NCBI GenBank assembly: GCA_022790855.1 | Contig: JAAVYA010000012.1 | Span: 1-35,853, forward strand | Reading direction: 5' to 3' | Length of the DNA stretch: 35,853 bases | DNA from: Lachnospiraceae bacterium | GTDB taxonomy: Bacteria; Bacillota; Clostridia; Lachnospirales; Lachnospiraceae | Notes under the pieces: model-generated | Database searches by the model: none | Seen by the model: only the letters and a program-made list of their open reading frames with translations | Told to the model about the DNA's origin: nothing | Part shown: piece after piece, positions 7,339 through 16,368 of the stretch | Layout of the letters: each line of letters starts with the position of its first letter | How positions within the stretch are numbered: position 1 is the first letter of the stretch | Made by a program: the position numbers and the translations under genes

Positions 7339-9471
7339 CTACTCCTCGGTCTCTGCCGGAATAAACACACGTTCCTGGTACACGTTCACCTCCTTGGAGT
7401 TCGCCCGTTTCGCTTCCTGACAAAAATACTCCTGGGAATTTACAAGCTTCTTTCCTCTTTTGTCTATTTTATCATAGATTCCGTTTTTTTGCAAAACATG
7501 TGCTTTTACATTATCCTCCAGCTGCACCTTCAGGATATGCCTGACCTGCTCCATCAGAGCCTCGTTTTCCACCGGGAACAGAATCTCCACCCGGCGGTCC
7601 AGATTTCTTGGCATCCAGTCTGCGCTCCCCATATAAATCTCTTCCTGGCCGTCGTTGTGGAAATAAAAAATGCGGCTGTGCTCCAGGAAATTCCCTACGA
7701 TGGAACGGACGGTAATTCCTTCGCTGACGCCTTCTACCCCTACTTTCAGGCAGCAGATTCCCCGAACCACCAGATCAATTTTTACGCCTGCTGCCGAGGC
7801 TTCATAAAGGGCTGCAATAATATCCTGGTCGCACAAGGAATTCATCTTGGCTTTGATAAAAGCCTTTTTTCCCTGGCGGGCATATTCCGCTTCTCTATAG
7901 ATCAGCTTTAGGAACTTGTTCCTAAGCCACAAGGGGGCTACCACCAGTTTATTCCAGGAGAGCGGTTCCGAATATCCGGAAAGCATATTAAACACTGCTG
8001 TAGCGTCCTCTCCAATCGCTTCCGAACAGGTAAACATACCGCAATCCGTATATAATTTAGCCGTAGAATCGTTGTAATTGCCGGTTCCTAAATGCACATA
8101 CCGTCGGATACCGTCCTCCTCCCGGCGCACTACCAGCGCGATTTTGCTGTGAGTCTTTAGTCCGACCAGTCCGTAAATCACATGGCAGCCGGCCTTTTCC
8201 AACATTTTTGCCCACACAATATTGTTCTCTTCATCAAACCGTGCCTTTAACTCTACCAAAACGGATACCTGTTTGCCGTTCTCCGCTGCCTGGGCCAGAG
8301 AGGCAATAATAGGAGAATTCCCGCTGACCCGGTAAAGCGTCTGCTTGATGGCCAGCACATCCGGATCCAGGGATGCCTGACGGATAAAATCCACCACCGG
8401 ATCAAAGGTCTGGTACGGATGGTGCAGGAGGATATCCCCTTTCCGGATCTGGGCAAAAATATCCTCTCCCGGCACGATCTGGGGAACCTGCTGAGGCTTA
8501 AAGGGTTTATAGCGCAAATCATCACAGCCTTCCAACCCGTACATTTTCATCAAAAATGTCAGATCCAAGGGTCCTGGGATCTTAAAGATATCATCCTGGG
8601 CCACGTGGAGATCTGCCTGTAAGATATCCAAAAGCCCTTTGTCTATCTTATCCTCCACCTCCAGCCGGATCACTTCTCCCCACTGACGTTTTTTCAACTG
8701 CTTTTCTATCTCTTTTAATAAATCCTCCGCCTCATCCTCATCAATAGTCAAATCAGCATTCCGCATTATGCGGTAAGGATAAGCGCAGATCACATCATAA
8801 TTCAAAAAAAGCTGATGGATATTCCGCTCAATGACTTGCTCCAATAAAATAAATGCCTGCTCCTTCTCTTTTTTCCCAGGAATCTGTATCAATCGGGAAA
8901 GCACGGAGGGCACCTGCACCGTTGCAAATTCCTGTTCCTTTTCGTCTCCGTCTTTTTTCGTTAGCAGCGCCGCAATGTTCAAGGTCTTATTACGGATCAA
9001 GGGGAAGGGCCTGGAGGCATCCACCGCCATAGGCGTTAATACGGGATATACATTTTCCTGAAAATATTTATCTACATATTCTGCCTGTTCTTTGCTCAAA
9101 TCCTCATGGGCATCCAGGATCCGGATGTTTTTATTTTTTAAAAGGGGCAGCAGGGAACGGTTATAAGTAGAATACTGCAGTTCCACCAAATCCCTGGTAT
9201 CTTTATTGATGGCCGCAAGCTGCTGAACAGGCGTCATACCGGCAATATCTTTTTTCTTATACCTGGCATGGACCATATCCTTCAAAGAGGCTACCCGCAC
9301 CATAAAGAACTCATCCAGATTTGAGGAGGTGATGCTTACAAATTTCAACCGCTCCAGCAGGGGAATGGATTTGTCTCTGGCCTCATTTAACACCCTGGCG
9401 TTGAATTTCAGCCAGCTCAGCTCCCGGTTCTCATAATATTCCGGCTTGTAAAAATCTTTTCCTTTTTCCAT
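7339..9471 (-). CDS. ppk1: Polyphosphate kinase 1
   Basis: 710 residues, the standard length. The enzyme reversibly moves the terminal phosphate of ATP onto polyphosphate. N-terminal domain: YENRELSWLKFNARVLNEA and SNLDEFFMVRVASL. The catalytic half holds KTHSKIALV with His441, the likely phosphohistidine, HLGTGNYND, and FLEHSRIFYF with His598. The C-terminal D-like domain follows (YMGSADWMPRNLDRRVEILFP is split over the end of this motif). All key residues are present. The start has GAGGAG about 9 nt upstream. It lies 13 bp after a Ppx/GppA-HD gene, a common pairing of a polyphosphate maker with a putative breaker or sensor. Confidence 0.96.
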   Translation of the reverse strand: MEKGKDFYKPEYYENRELSWLKFNARVLNEARDKSIPLLERLKFVSITSSNLDEFFMVRVASLKDMVHARYKKKDIAGMTPVQQLAAINKDTRDLVELQYSTYNRSLLPLLKNKNIRILDAHEDLSKEQAEYVDKYFQENVYPVLTPMAVDASRPFPLIRNKTLNIAALLTKKDGDEKEQEFATVQVPSVLSRLIQIPGKKEKEQAFILLEQVIERNIHQLFLNYDVICAYPYRIMRNADLTIDEDEAEDLLKEIEKQLKKRQWGEVIRLEVEDKIDKGLLDILQADLHVAQDDIFKIPGPLDLTFLMKMYGLEGCDDLRYKPFKPQQVPQIVPGEDIFAQIRKGDILLHHPYQTFDPVVDFIRQASLDPDVLAIKQTLYRVSGNSPIIASLAQAAENGKQVSVLVELKARFDEENNIVWAKMLEKAGCHVIYGLVGLKTHSKIALVVRREEDGIRRYVHLGTGNYNDSTAKLYTDCGMFTCSEAIGEDATAVFNMLSGYSEPLSWNKLVVAPLWLRNKFLKLIYREAEYARQGKKAFIKAKMNSLCDQDIIAALYEASAAGVKIDLVVRGICCLKVGVEGVSEGITVRSIVGNFLEHSRIFYFHNDGQEEIYMGSADWMPRNLDRRVEILFPVENEALMEQVRHILKVQLEDNVKAHVLQKNGIYDKIDKRGKKLVNSQEYFCQEAKRANSKEVNVYQERVFIPAETEE

Positions 9472-9484
9472 TTTCTTTCACTCC

Positions 9485-11020
9485 TCATTGAAACATTCTT
9501 TTTTCTCTGATGCATGGTTTTACACTAAAAATCCGTTCAAAGGCGTCGGCGTAAACGGAGAACAGTCCCCGCTCCAGCACAAGGCTTTCTTTTGCCTCCA
9601 CAGTGATCAAAAGCTGCCGGTCCTTCAATGCGGCCTTCACATTTCTGAATTTCTGTTTATGGCTGCGGTCCAAAGCGTTGGCAATCTTTAAAATAGCCGC
9701 CAGCTTCGCAACTGCCATATAGCTGTCCTGGTTCATTTTATCTGCCAGTTCTTCATAAGACGCCAGAGGATTGGAATTATACTTTACCGCAGATGCTACA
9801 ATCTCCCGCTCTAAATGGGTCATTCCAATGATCTCGGATGCCATAATGATTTGATAGGAACACTCCGCCTGGTTCACCAGGCTTATGTATTTCCCGCAGT
9901 CATGAAGAATAACGGCCGCCTGCAGCAGAAGTCTGTCCCTCTTGGCCAGCCCATGAACGTTTTTCATGGCGTCAAAGATGGCCAATGAGGTCTCCAGGAG
10001 CGCCTCCGTGTGTTTGCTGTAACTTTCATACCGCTGTGCCAAAGCTTTTGCCGCAGACAAAATGTCTTCTTCAAAATTATGCTCCGGTTTTAAAATCTTA
10101 TGGCTTTGGGCATAATCATAGGCAATACCGTCGCTGATATCCGCTCCGGGGAGCCATACATATTCTGCATTGATTTCTTCTACGGTACGTTTATACAGCA
10201 CAGCCGAGGGAATCATAAGGGGATCGTCTTCATTGGAAATATCCAGTTCCTGGGATTCTTCCGCAGCGCTCTTTTTCCGGAATTTTTTCAGCTTCTTCAA
10301 AAAACGTTCTTGTTCGATGGTGCCGTCCTCTTTTTTTCGCTCCACACCTTTTGTAATATCGCCGATGTAGTCTCCCAAAAGGATGATATATTTTGTATCT
10401 TTTCCGGACAGGTACAGGTGCTTAAAAGATTCCAGCTCCTTGTCCACCATCTCCTGGATCTGTTTTTCATAATGGGCTACCATAGCTTCAATTCCGGAAA
10501 GGCGTTCTTTGATCCGCATAATGCCCAGTTCTATATGCTGGGTGGTTACCGCCTTCCCTTTTCGGAATAAGGTAATCTGCATACTGCCGCCCCCGACATC
10601 CACCAATGCCGCGCTCTCCTTTATCATTTCTTCAAATTCCGGCCGGAAAGCCAATGCTTTATATCCGATAAAACGCCGCTCCGAATTACTTAGGATCTGC
10701 ACCCTGATTTTGGTGCGTAGCCAGATCTGGTCTAATACAAACAGTTCATTGCTTACATGATGCAGCGCAACGCTGGCGTAAGCCTGATAATCATCCACAC
10801 GGTATCCGTCCATGATCTTGCGGAATTCCTTTAAGATCAGGCAAAGCTCTTCTACCAGCTCATAACCGATGGATCTGCTGGCAAATACGTCTTTTCCAAG
10901 CTCCACCCTGCTGCGGATATGATCCACCGTCCGTAGTTGTTTTCTCTGGGACAATTCAAAAATTTTCAGGCTCACCTCGTAAGATCCTATGTAAATCGCA
11001 CCAAATGTTGTAATTGCCAT
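9485..11020 (-). CDS. Ppx/GppA phosphatase-HD domain protein with altered active-site residues
   Basis: 511 residues: actin-like Ppx/GppA domain (about 1-300) and an HD domain (about 320-500). These proteins cut polyphosphate or pppGpp. I start at MAITTFGAIYIGS because GAAGGAGG lies 8 nt before this ATG; an in-frame GTG 99 bp upstream overlaps the ATPase stop but lacks a ribosome binding site. Phosphate-binding VDVGGGS (140-146) and Glu114 (NSERR) are present. Three usual residues are changed: the first motif reads IYIGS with Tyr10 where family members have Asp; the TSAxRxA loop reads ASVALHH, with His in place of Arg; and in the HD part HDCGK (373-377) is kept but the usual HSY motif reads CSY (Cys388). 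It may have changed activity or act as a binding protein. Confidence 0.85.
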   Translation of the reverse strand: MAITTFGAIYIGSYEVSLKIFELSQRKQLRTVDHIRSRVELGKDVFASRSIGYELVEELCLILKEFRKIMDGYRVDDYQAYASVALHHVSNELFVLDQIWLRTKIRVQILSNSERRFIGYKALAFRPEFEEMIKESAALVDVGGGSMQITLFRKGKAVTTQHIELGIMRIKERLSGIEAMVAHYEKQIQEMVDKELESFKHLYLSGKDTKYIILLGDYIGDITKGVERKKEDGTIEQERFLKKLKKFRKKSAAEESQELDISNEDDPLMIPSAVLYKRTVEEINAEYVWLPGADISDGIAYDYAQSHKILKPEHNFEEDILSAAKALAQRYESYSKHTEALLETSLAIFDAMKNVHGLAKRDRLLLQAAVILHDCGKYISLVNQAECSYQIIMASEIIGMTHLEREIVASAVKYNSNPLASYEELADKMNQDSYMAVAKLAAILKIANALDRSHKQKFRNVKAALKDRQLLITVEAKESLVLERGLFSVYADAFERIFSVKPCIREKRMFQ

Positions 11021-11115
11021 TGCCGATGCCTCCTTCTTATATGATCTGGCCGCCTCCGAGACAGCCAGGAATCGTTGTAACAGTTCATCCTCCGGCTTCA
11101 CTGTTACGAATCGCT

Positions 11116-12456
11116 TCACTCACGGCCTAGTAAATAATCAATAAATTGCTGTGCTGTCCTGCCGGATAAGCCTCCGTGACTTAATTCCCATTGATTTGCC
11201 TGGGCCAAAAGCTGTTCTTTGGGCATAACGATCCCGGCTTTCTGTGCCAGACTCACTACAATTTCTCGAAATTCCGCCGGAGTGGGTGCGCCGTAATAAA
11301 TCGTCACGCCGAATCTTCCCACCAAAGACAATTTCTCCTGCACCGTATCATTTTTATGAAGGTCATCCTCCAATTCCTCTTTATCACGGAACCTTTCCCG
11401 TACCAGATGCCTGCGGTTGGAAGTGGCATAAATTAAGATGTTATCCGGCTTTTTTTCCAAACCTCCTTCAATAACTGCTTTGAGATACTTATATTCAATT
11501 TCAAATTCCTCGAAGGACAGATCGTCCATGTAGATGATAAAACGATAATTTCGGTTTTTGATCTGTGCAATCAAGGGATTCAAATCCTGAAATTGATGCT
11601 TATATACTTCGATCATACGCAGCCCCTGGCTGTAATACTGATTGATAACAGCCTTGATGCTGGTGGACTTTCCGGTTCCCGCGTCTCCGTAAAGCAGGCA
11701 GTTATTGGCCTTTTTTCCTTTTACGAAGGCTTCGGTATTCTCAATAAGCTTTGCTTTTGCAATCTCATATCCCACCAGATCATCCAAATGCACATGGGCA
11801 ATATTGGTGATCGGCTCCACCTTTGGACCAGATTCTTTATGTACAATACGGAATGCCTTGTGAAGCCCCAATACTCCAACTCCAAAATCTTTATAAAATT
11901 CCGTTACGGCCTGCTGAAATTCTTCTGGGGAAGACGTTTCCTTTAGTTTTACAGACAATTGGACAATCCTATCCCGTATGCGGGTATTAAAGACCTTTCC
12001 GATGCCCGCTACCCTTCTGTAATCCTCTACAGCTTTCAGCAATGGAATCCCCAAAGCCTCTGACGCCTGTCCCAGATCAATGTCAAACAGTTCTTTGAAA
12101 ATTGCAAAATCGTGCAAAGCAAAAGCGTTGATGCTTCCCTCCACCCTGCCCCGGATTTCACAGGCTATGCTATAAGCATTTTCATGGTTGACGATCAAAT
12201 ACGTCAGATACGTATGCCAGAGATTCCCTTCAAACCCGTGGCTGGCTGTCAGTTCTATCAGCTTATGCAGGGAATCATAACATAATGCACGAATTTCCTC
12301 TTTCGGCGGTCTTTCTATCTGAGCTTCTTCTAACACCCGGATAAAATCCCAAAAAACATTTTCTTCTTTCATCTGATATAAGATCAGTTCTTCTGCTGGT
12401 TTCATCATTTTTTCCTGCTTTCTGCTTCCTATTCCGCTGCTATAGGCTTTTTTCAT
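11116..12456 (-). CDS. DUF815-like AAA+ ATPase
   Basis: 446 residues. The C-terminal half is an AAA+ domain with Walker A GDAGTGKST (257-265), Walker B FIIYMDDLSFEEF, and a sensor region IYATSNRRHLVRERF, the arrangement of the DUF815 family. The N-terminal 200 residues are a helical region without known motifs. The function of this family is not established. The start is uncertain: the first ATG lies 17 bp inside pheA with a weak ribosome binding site, and an alternative ATG at 12408 has AGGA about 6 nt upstream. Its TGA stop overlaps an in-frame GTG of the ppx frame. Its place between pheA and the polyphosphate genes gives no direct hint of its target. Confidence 0.82.
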   Translation of the reverse strand: MKKAYSSGIGSRKQEKMMKPAEELILYQMKEENVFWDFIRVLEEAQIERPPKEEIRALCYDSLHKLIELTASHGFEGNLWHTYLTYLIVNHENAYSIACEIRGRVEGSINAFALHDFAIFKELFDIDLGQASEALGIPLLKAVEDYRRVAGIGKVFNTRIRDRIVQLSVKLKETSSPEEFQQAVTEFYKDFGVGVLGLHKAFRIVHKESGPKVEPITNIAHVHLDDLVGYEIAKAKLIENTEAFVKGKKANNCLLYGDAGTGKSTSIKAVINQYYSQGLRMIEVYKHQFQDLNPLIAQIKNRNYRFIIYMDDLSFEEFEIEYKYLKAVIEGGLEKKPDNILIYATSNRRHLVRERFRDKEELEDDLHKNDTVQEKLSLVGRFGVTIYYGAPTPAEFREIVVSLAQKAGIVMPKEQLLAQANQWELSHGGLSGRTAQQFIDYLLGRE

Positions 12457-13582
12457 AATTGCCTAAAATCCTAAGCCCCAAAGCCTCTTCTTTCACACCC
12501 TTTAAGGCGTTCCTTACATTTGCGTCCTCCAGATTCCCTTCAAAGTCCACAAAAAACCGGTATTCAAAGCTTTTGTCCTTAATGGGCCTGGATTCAATTT
12601 TGTTCATATTCAGGCCATTATAGATAAAATGAGACAAAATCTGGTACAGGGAACCGCTTTCATGGGGAATTTCAAAACAGATGCTGATTTTATCCGCGTC
12701 TTCTTTGGCAATCTTTTGCCCCGATACAATCAAGAAACGTGTACTGTTCTCACTGCTGTAATTGATGGACTCCTGAAGGATCTCCAGACCGTAAAGTTTT
12801 GCCGTAACAGGATTGGCTATGGCCGCCTGATCTTTTCGTTTGTCCCTGGCAACTTTTTGCGGCGACATAGCCGTATTTTTCATGGCTATCTGTTCCCACT
12901 CTTTATGCTCGTTCAGAAAATCCACGCATTGCAAAAGCGCCTGGGGATGGGAATATACGCAAGTAATATCGGAAAGCCGGGTTCCGGGCAGGCCAAGCAA
13001 GGCATGGTCGATGCGGATCGTCTGTTCTCCCACGATATACTGGTCATATTCCGCCAATAAATCGTAATTCTCGCTGACAATCCCTGCGGAAGAATTCTCT
13101 ATGGGAAGTACCGCATAATCCGCCTCTCCTCTGCGGATGCTTTCCATGGCGTCCCGCCATGTCTCTACATGGAAGGAATCCGTGTCTTTGCCAAAAAAAG
13201 CTTCCATAGCCATCTGGCTGTATGCTCCCTCTACGCCCTGATAGACAATTCTGACGTCTGTTCTTTTCAATTCCTTTACCACCGAAAAATCCGTATCCTG
13301 CATACCTGTCTGTTTGGCCATAAGCTGATATTGACGTTTCCGGCTGATAGCCATAATCTGAGAAAACAGCTCCTGAATGCCTTTCCTGGAAAAATCATCC
13401 ACGGCAAGCTGTGATAACGCCGCAAGCTTCTCCTGTTCCCGCTTCCGGTCCAATACCGGACGCCCGGCGGCAATCTTATATTCTGCTACCTGGTCCGCCA
13501 ATGACAGGCGTTCTTCAAACAGCGCTACCATTTTTCGGTCAATTTCATCAATTTCTATGCGCAATTCTGATAAGTCTTTCAT
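12440..13582 (-). CDS. pheA: Bifunctional chorismate mutase / prephenate dehydratase
   Basis: 380 residues in three parts: an AroQ-type chorismate mutase (1-85, LRIEIDEIDRKMVALFEERL), prephenate dehydratase (about 110-285, YQGVEGAYSQMA, PIENSSAGIVSENYDLL, and the catalytic TRF at 281-283), and an ACT domain (about 298-375) with the ESRP phenylalanine-binding motif at 330-333. The usual GAL of the ACT domain reads GSL. It converts chorismate via prephenate to phenylpyruvate for phenylalanine synthesis and should be feedback-inhibited by phenylalanine. It heads the operon with the AAA+ ATPase, ppx-like gene, ppk and the HAD gene, and overlaps the ATPase by 17 bp if the long ATPase start is used. 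Confidence 0.95.
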   Translation of the reverse strand: MKDLSELRIEIDEIDRKMVALFEERLSLADQVAEYKIAAGRPVLDRKREQEKLAALSQLAVDDFSRKGIQELFSQIMAISRKRQYQLMAKQTGMQDTDFSVVKELKRTDVRIVYQGVEGAYSQMAMEAFFGKDTDSFHVETWRDAMESIRRGEADYAVLPIENSSAGIVSENYDLLAEYDQYIVGEQTIRIDHALLGLPGTRLSDITCVYSHPQALLQCVDFLNEHKEWEQIAMKNTAMSPQKVARDKRKDQAAIANPVTAKLYGLEILQESINYSSENSTRFLIVSGQKIAKEDADKISICFEIPHESGSLYQILSHFIYNGLNMNKIESRPIKDKSFEYRFFVDFEGNLEDANVRNALKGVKEEALGLRILGNYEKSL

Positions 13583-13659
13583 TTCTTTGTCCCTTTCTGC
13601 CGTATTTCACTGTCTTTTTGTATGGGAATGCAGCTGCCTGTTCACCATCATTATGTTAC

Positions 13660-13665
13660 AGTATA
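13660..13665 (-). promoter_or_regulatory. Extended -10 promoter of the pheA operon
   Basis: TGGTATACT on the minus strand is an extended -10 box about 80 nt upstream of the pheA start; the -35 position has the weak match TGGAAC at 17 bp. Confidence 0.5.
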
Positions 13666-13799
13666 CCATACTTCTCGCCATTGTTCCATATTTATTCCCG
13701 CGAGCAATGAGGAAAATAGCCATGTTGTTACTGGAACACCCGTAAGGTGTGAACAGTATCAACGCCATGTTTACATGGATATTTGACGCAAGACAGTCC

Positions 13800-13828
13800 T
13801 TGCATCTTAGGAAAAATCTCGCTATACT
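13800..13828 (+). promoter_or_regulatory. Probable promoter of the DUF5050-MATE pair
   Basis: -10 TATACT (13823-13828) and a weak -35 TTGCAT (13800-13805) with a 17-bp spacer. Confidence 0.4.
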
Positions 13829-13908
13829 ATAAATAGGAATTCGGAACAATTTGGCCGACGCACTTTTGGGGTAGCAATCTGGCCTTTTTCGACAGGAGGT
13901 AACGCCAT

Positions 13909-14931
13909 ATGAAAAAAGCATTGAAAATCATAATTCCACTGATCCTTGTGGCAGCAGCCATAACGGTTCTTTTCCTTTTATACCGTATGAACAGCCGTAC
14001 ATTATACAATGAAGACATTGTTTATGGCAATACTGCCGGTAATTTTTACAACGGCGGTTTATTCTGCGAAATAGACGGGCAGGTATTTTTCAGTAACCCG
14101 GAGGACGAAAACCGTCTGTACCAAATGACGCCCGACGGCAGGGAAGCAAAAAAAGTCACTGACGACAGCGCATGTTTTATCAATGCGGATCCCCACTACA
14201 TATATTATGCCAGAGACGGGCAGGCCAAGGCATCTGATTTTTCCTTCCTGCAGTTTAATCCCAACAGCCTTTGCCGTATTTCCCATAAGGGAGGACGCTC
14301 CCTGGTACTGGATGAAGCGCCGGCCTTATACGTGTCCTTGATCCAAAATGACATTTATTATATCCATTATGATACACAAACAGCCTCTACCCTCTACAAA
14401 GCAGGAATTGACGGTAAGAAAAAGGAAAAGGTCACCAACGAGCCTTTATTATTATCTCCCGGAAGGGAAGGAACGCTGTGCTATGCCGGCGTAGCCAGTG
14501 ATCACAATATTTCCCTGTGGAATCCGCAAACTGATTCCGGCACTACCATTTATGAAGGCGTTTGTTACCTGCCCATCGACACGGCCAATGATTTGTATTT
14601 TCTGGACGCCGCCAATGATTATCACCTGATGCGCATGGAAAAATCTTCCGGAGAAGTCATTCCTGTCACGGACTGCCGCATCGACTGTTACAACTTGACG
14701 GACGAATATATTTATTATCAGAAAAACGCCGGAAAAGATTCCGCCCTGTGCCGGATCTCCAGAGACGGATTTTCGGAAGAAGAGATCGTCTCACCAGGAA
14801 ATTACACCAGTATTAGCGCCACTTCCCGCTATGTATATTTTACTTCTTTCAGAAATCCTGCCCAGAATTTCCAGACTCCTGCCAACGGGCCGGTGGAAGT
14901 GGAAAGTTTCCATATTAGTTACAAAGAATAA
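13909..14931 (+). CDS. Membrane-anchored DUF5050-type beta-propeller-like protein
   Basis: 340 residues. An N-terminal membrane segment (about 6-25, IIIPLILVAAAITVLFLLY) is preceded by lysines and lacks a clear cleavage site, so the rest is probably held outside the membrane. The outer part repeats short blades of the form 'IYY/LYF...L.R....G' (for example HYIYYARD, DIYYIHYD, DLYFLDAA, EYIYYQKN, RYVYFTS), with partners such as LCRISRDG, as in DUF5050 repeats. Proteins of this type have no proven function and may bind extracellular ligands. AGGAGGTAACGCCATATG fixes the start. The gene precedes a MATE transporter by 14 bp, so both are on one mRNA. Confidence 0.75.
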   Translation: MKKALKIIIPLILVAAAITVLFLLYRMNSRTLYNEDIVYGNTAGNFYNGGLFCEIDGQVFFSNPEDENRLYQMTPDGREAKKVTDDSACFINADPHYIYYARDGQAKASDFSFLQFNPNSLCRISHKGGRSLVLDEAPALYVSLIQNDIYYIHYDTQTASTLYKAGIDGKKKEKVTNEPLLLSPGREGTLCYAGVASDHNISLWNPQTDSGTTIYEGVCYLPIDTANDLYFLDAANDYHLMRMEKSSGEVIPVTDCRIDCYNLTDEYIYYQKNAGKDSALCRISRDGFSEEEIVSPGNYTSISATSRYVYFTSFRNPAQNFQTPANGPVEVESFHISYKE

Positions 14932-14945
14932 AGGAGGTTTTTCAA

Positions 14946-16325
14946 GTGGAGACAGCAGACCAAGAAAGCTCACAGAGTTTTTTTACAAAAGACAAATCCT
15001 TCTATCGGACATTTTTTAGTATGACAGCCATTGTGGCTTTACAGAACCTGGTGGCTTACAGCGTAAATATGGCGGATAATATTATGCTGGGCAGCTACGG
15101 CCAGGAGGCTTTATCCGGGGCCGCCACGGTAAATCAGATTTTCTTCATAGTCCAGCAGTGTGCGCTGGCCGTGGGAAACGCTCTGGTGGTATTAGCTTCT
15201 CAATACTGGGGGGAAAAACGCATTTCTCCCATCCGAACCTTAACCGGAATCGCCTTAAAGCTGGGCGCGGCCTTAAGTATTTTGATCCTGCTTCTATGTT
15301 CTCTGATTCCGGAACCCCTGCTTCGCCTGTTTACCAGCTCGCCGGAGATTATTGCCACCGGAAAGGAATATTTGTTTTTGGTTCAATGGACCTTTGCCTT
15401 ATTTATCTTGACAAATGTGCTGATGGCCGCACTGCGGAGCGTTGGGATCGTAAAAATATCCTTTTACATATCTATCGTATCTCTGATCGTAAACGTGGGC
15501 ATCAACTATACTTTGATCTTCGGGCGTTTCGGGTTCCCCCAGCTGGGCGTAAAAGGCGCCGCCGTGGGTACGCTTGTGGCGCGGATTTTAGAATTTCTCA
15601 TTGTAGTGGGATATATGGTCAAATCAGACCATAACATAAAATTGTTTTCCAAAGAGCTTCTGAAACCAAACAAAAATCTTCGAAGAGACTACACAAAGGT
15701 CTTTTTGCCCATCATGTGCTCTCAGGTCCTGTGGGGCCTCTCTGTTCCCATGCAGACTGCTATCCTGGGGCATTTATCGGCAGATGCCATTGCCGCCAAT
15801 TCTGTGGCCACTACTTTCTATCAGTACTTAAAGGTCATTGTAATTGCCATCTCCTCCACTTCCTCCGTAATGATCGGAAATGCCATCGGCCGCGGGGAGA
15901 CCGGGCGCATCAAGTCCGACGCCCGCACCCTGTCTGTCATCGACGTGATCATCGGATTGATTCTCGGCATCCTTCTTATCCTGCTTCGGGAGCCTCTGCT
16001 GTCCATGTACAGCTTATCGGAAAGCGCCACCAAAATGGCCGGAAACCTTATCATTATTATGGGATTTGTCATGGTAGGCATGTCCTATCAGATGCCTGTC
16101 AGCTTTGGAATCATTCAGGGCGGAGGCGACACCGGATTTACCATGAAAATGAATCTGATCAGTACCTGGCTGATTGTTATGCCCCTGTCCTTTCTATCTG
16201 CTTTCTGGTGGAAATGGCCTGTGGAGGCTGTGGTTATGGTAATACAGTCCGATCAGATTTTTAAGGGGCTGCCCACCCTCCTGCGCTTTCGAAGTTATCG
16301 CTGGATCCGGAAGCTTACGAACTAA
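14946..16325 (+). CDS. MATE family efflux transporter
   Basis: 459 residues with about 12 membrane helices in two similar halves, the normal size. Typical first-half sequence is ALQNLVAYSVNMADNIMLGSYGQEALSGAA; the second half starts near LPIMCSQVLWGLSVPMQTAILGHLSADAIAANS. MATE proteins export drugs, toxins or metabolites using Na+ or H+ gradients. The start is GTG, placed 7 nt after a strong AAAGGAGGT. The substrate cannot be predicted. It shares an mRNA with the DUF5050 protein and converges with the 420-residue hypothetical gene across a bidirectional hairpin. Confidence 0.93.
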   Translation: METADQESSQSFFTKDKSFYRTFFSMTAIVALQNLVAYSVNMADNIMLGSYGQEALSGAATVNQIFFIVQQCALAVGNALVVLASQYWGEKRISPIRTLTGIALKLGAALSILILLLCSLIPEPLLRLFTSSPEIIATGKEYLFLVQWTFALFILTNVLMAALRSVGIVKISFYISIVSLIVNVGINYTLIFGRFGFPQLGVKGAAVGTLVARILEFLIVVGYMVKSDHNIKLFSKELLKPNKNLRRDYTKVFLPIMCSQVLWGLSVPMQTAILGHLSADAIAANSVATTFYQYLKVIVIAISSTSSVMIGNAIGRGETGRIKSDARTLSVIDVIIGLILGILLILLREPLLSMYSLSESATKMAGNLIIIMGFVMVGMSYQMPVSFGIIQGGGDTGFTMKMNLISTWLIVMPLSFLSAFWWKWPVEAVVMVIQSDQIFKGLPTLLRFRSYRWIRKLTN

Positions 16326-16366
16326 AAATACTGCCGTGCGCCCGGTCAAAAGGCACACGGCAGTAT
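16323..16366 (-). terminator. Strong terminator closing the polC operon (probably bidirectional)
   Basis: ATACTGCCGTG and CACGGCAGTAT form a perfect 11-bp stem. On the minus strand it is followed by TTTTT; on the plus strand by CTTTACTT, which is weaker. It lies between two convergent genes and can serve both. Confidence 0.8.
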
Positions 16367-16368
16367 CT

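Larger units (their letters stand above)
13583..13908. other. Divergent intergenic region between pheA and the DUF5050 gene
   Basis: No gene is supported here. It contains a minus-strand promoter for pheA and a plus-strand promoter for the DUF5050-MATE pair. Between them lies a small hairpin (ACACC CGTAA GGTGT, about 13736-13750) with no U-run. An open frame on the minus strand has no family match or ribosome binding site. Confidence 0.6.

Noticed and set aside
11021..11119. GTG start overlapping the ATPase stop as the ppx start
   Set aside because: No ribosome binding site, and the added residues precede the family's first beta-strand; the ATG at 11020 has GAAGGAGG at 8 nt.
13583..13908. 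Riboswitch or T-box upstream of pheA
   Set aside because: No T-box sequence and no known riboswitch core could be recognised; only a small isolated hairpin is seen.
13607..13921. Minus-strand open frame of 104 codons between pheA and the DUF5050 gene
   Set aside because: Spans both promoters and the start of the DUF5050 gene, with no family features.
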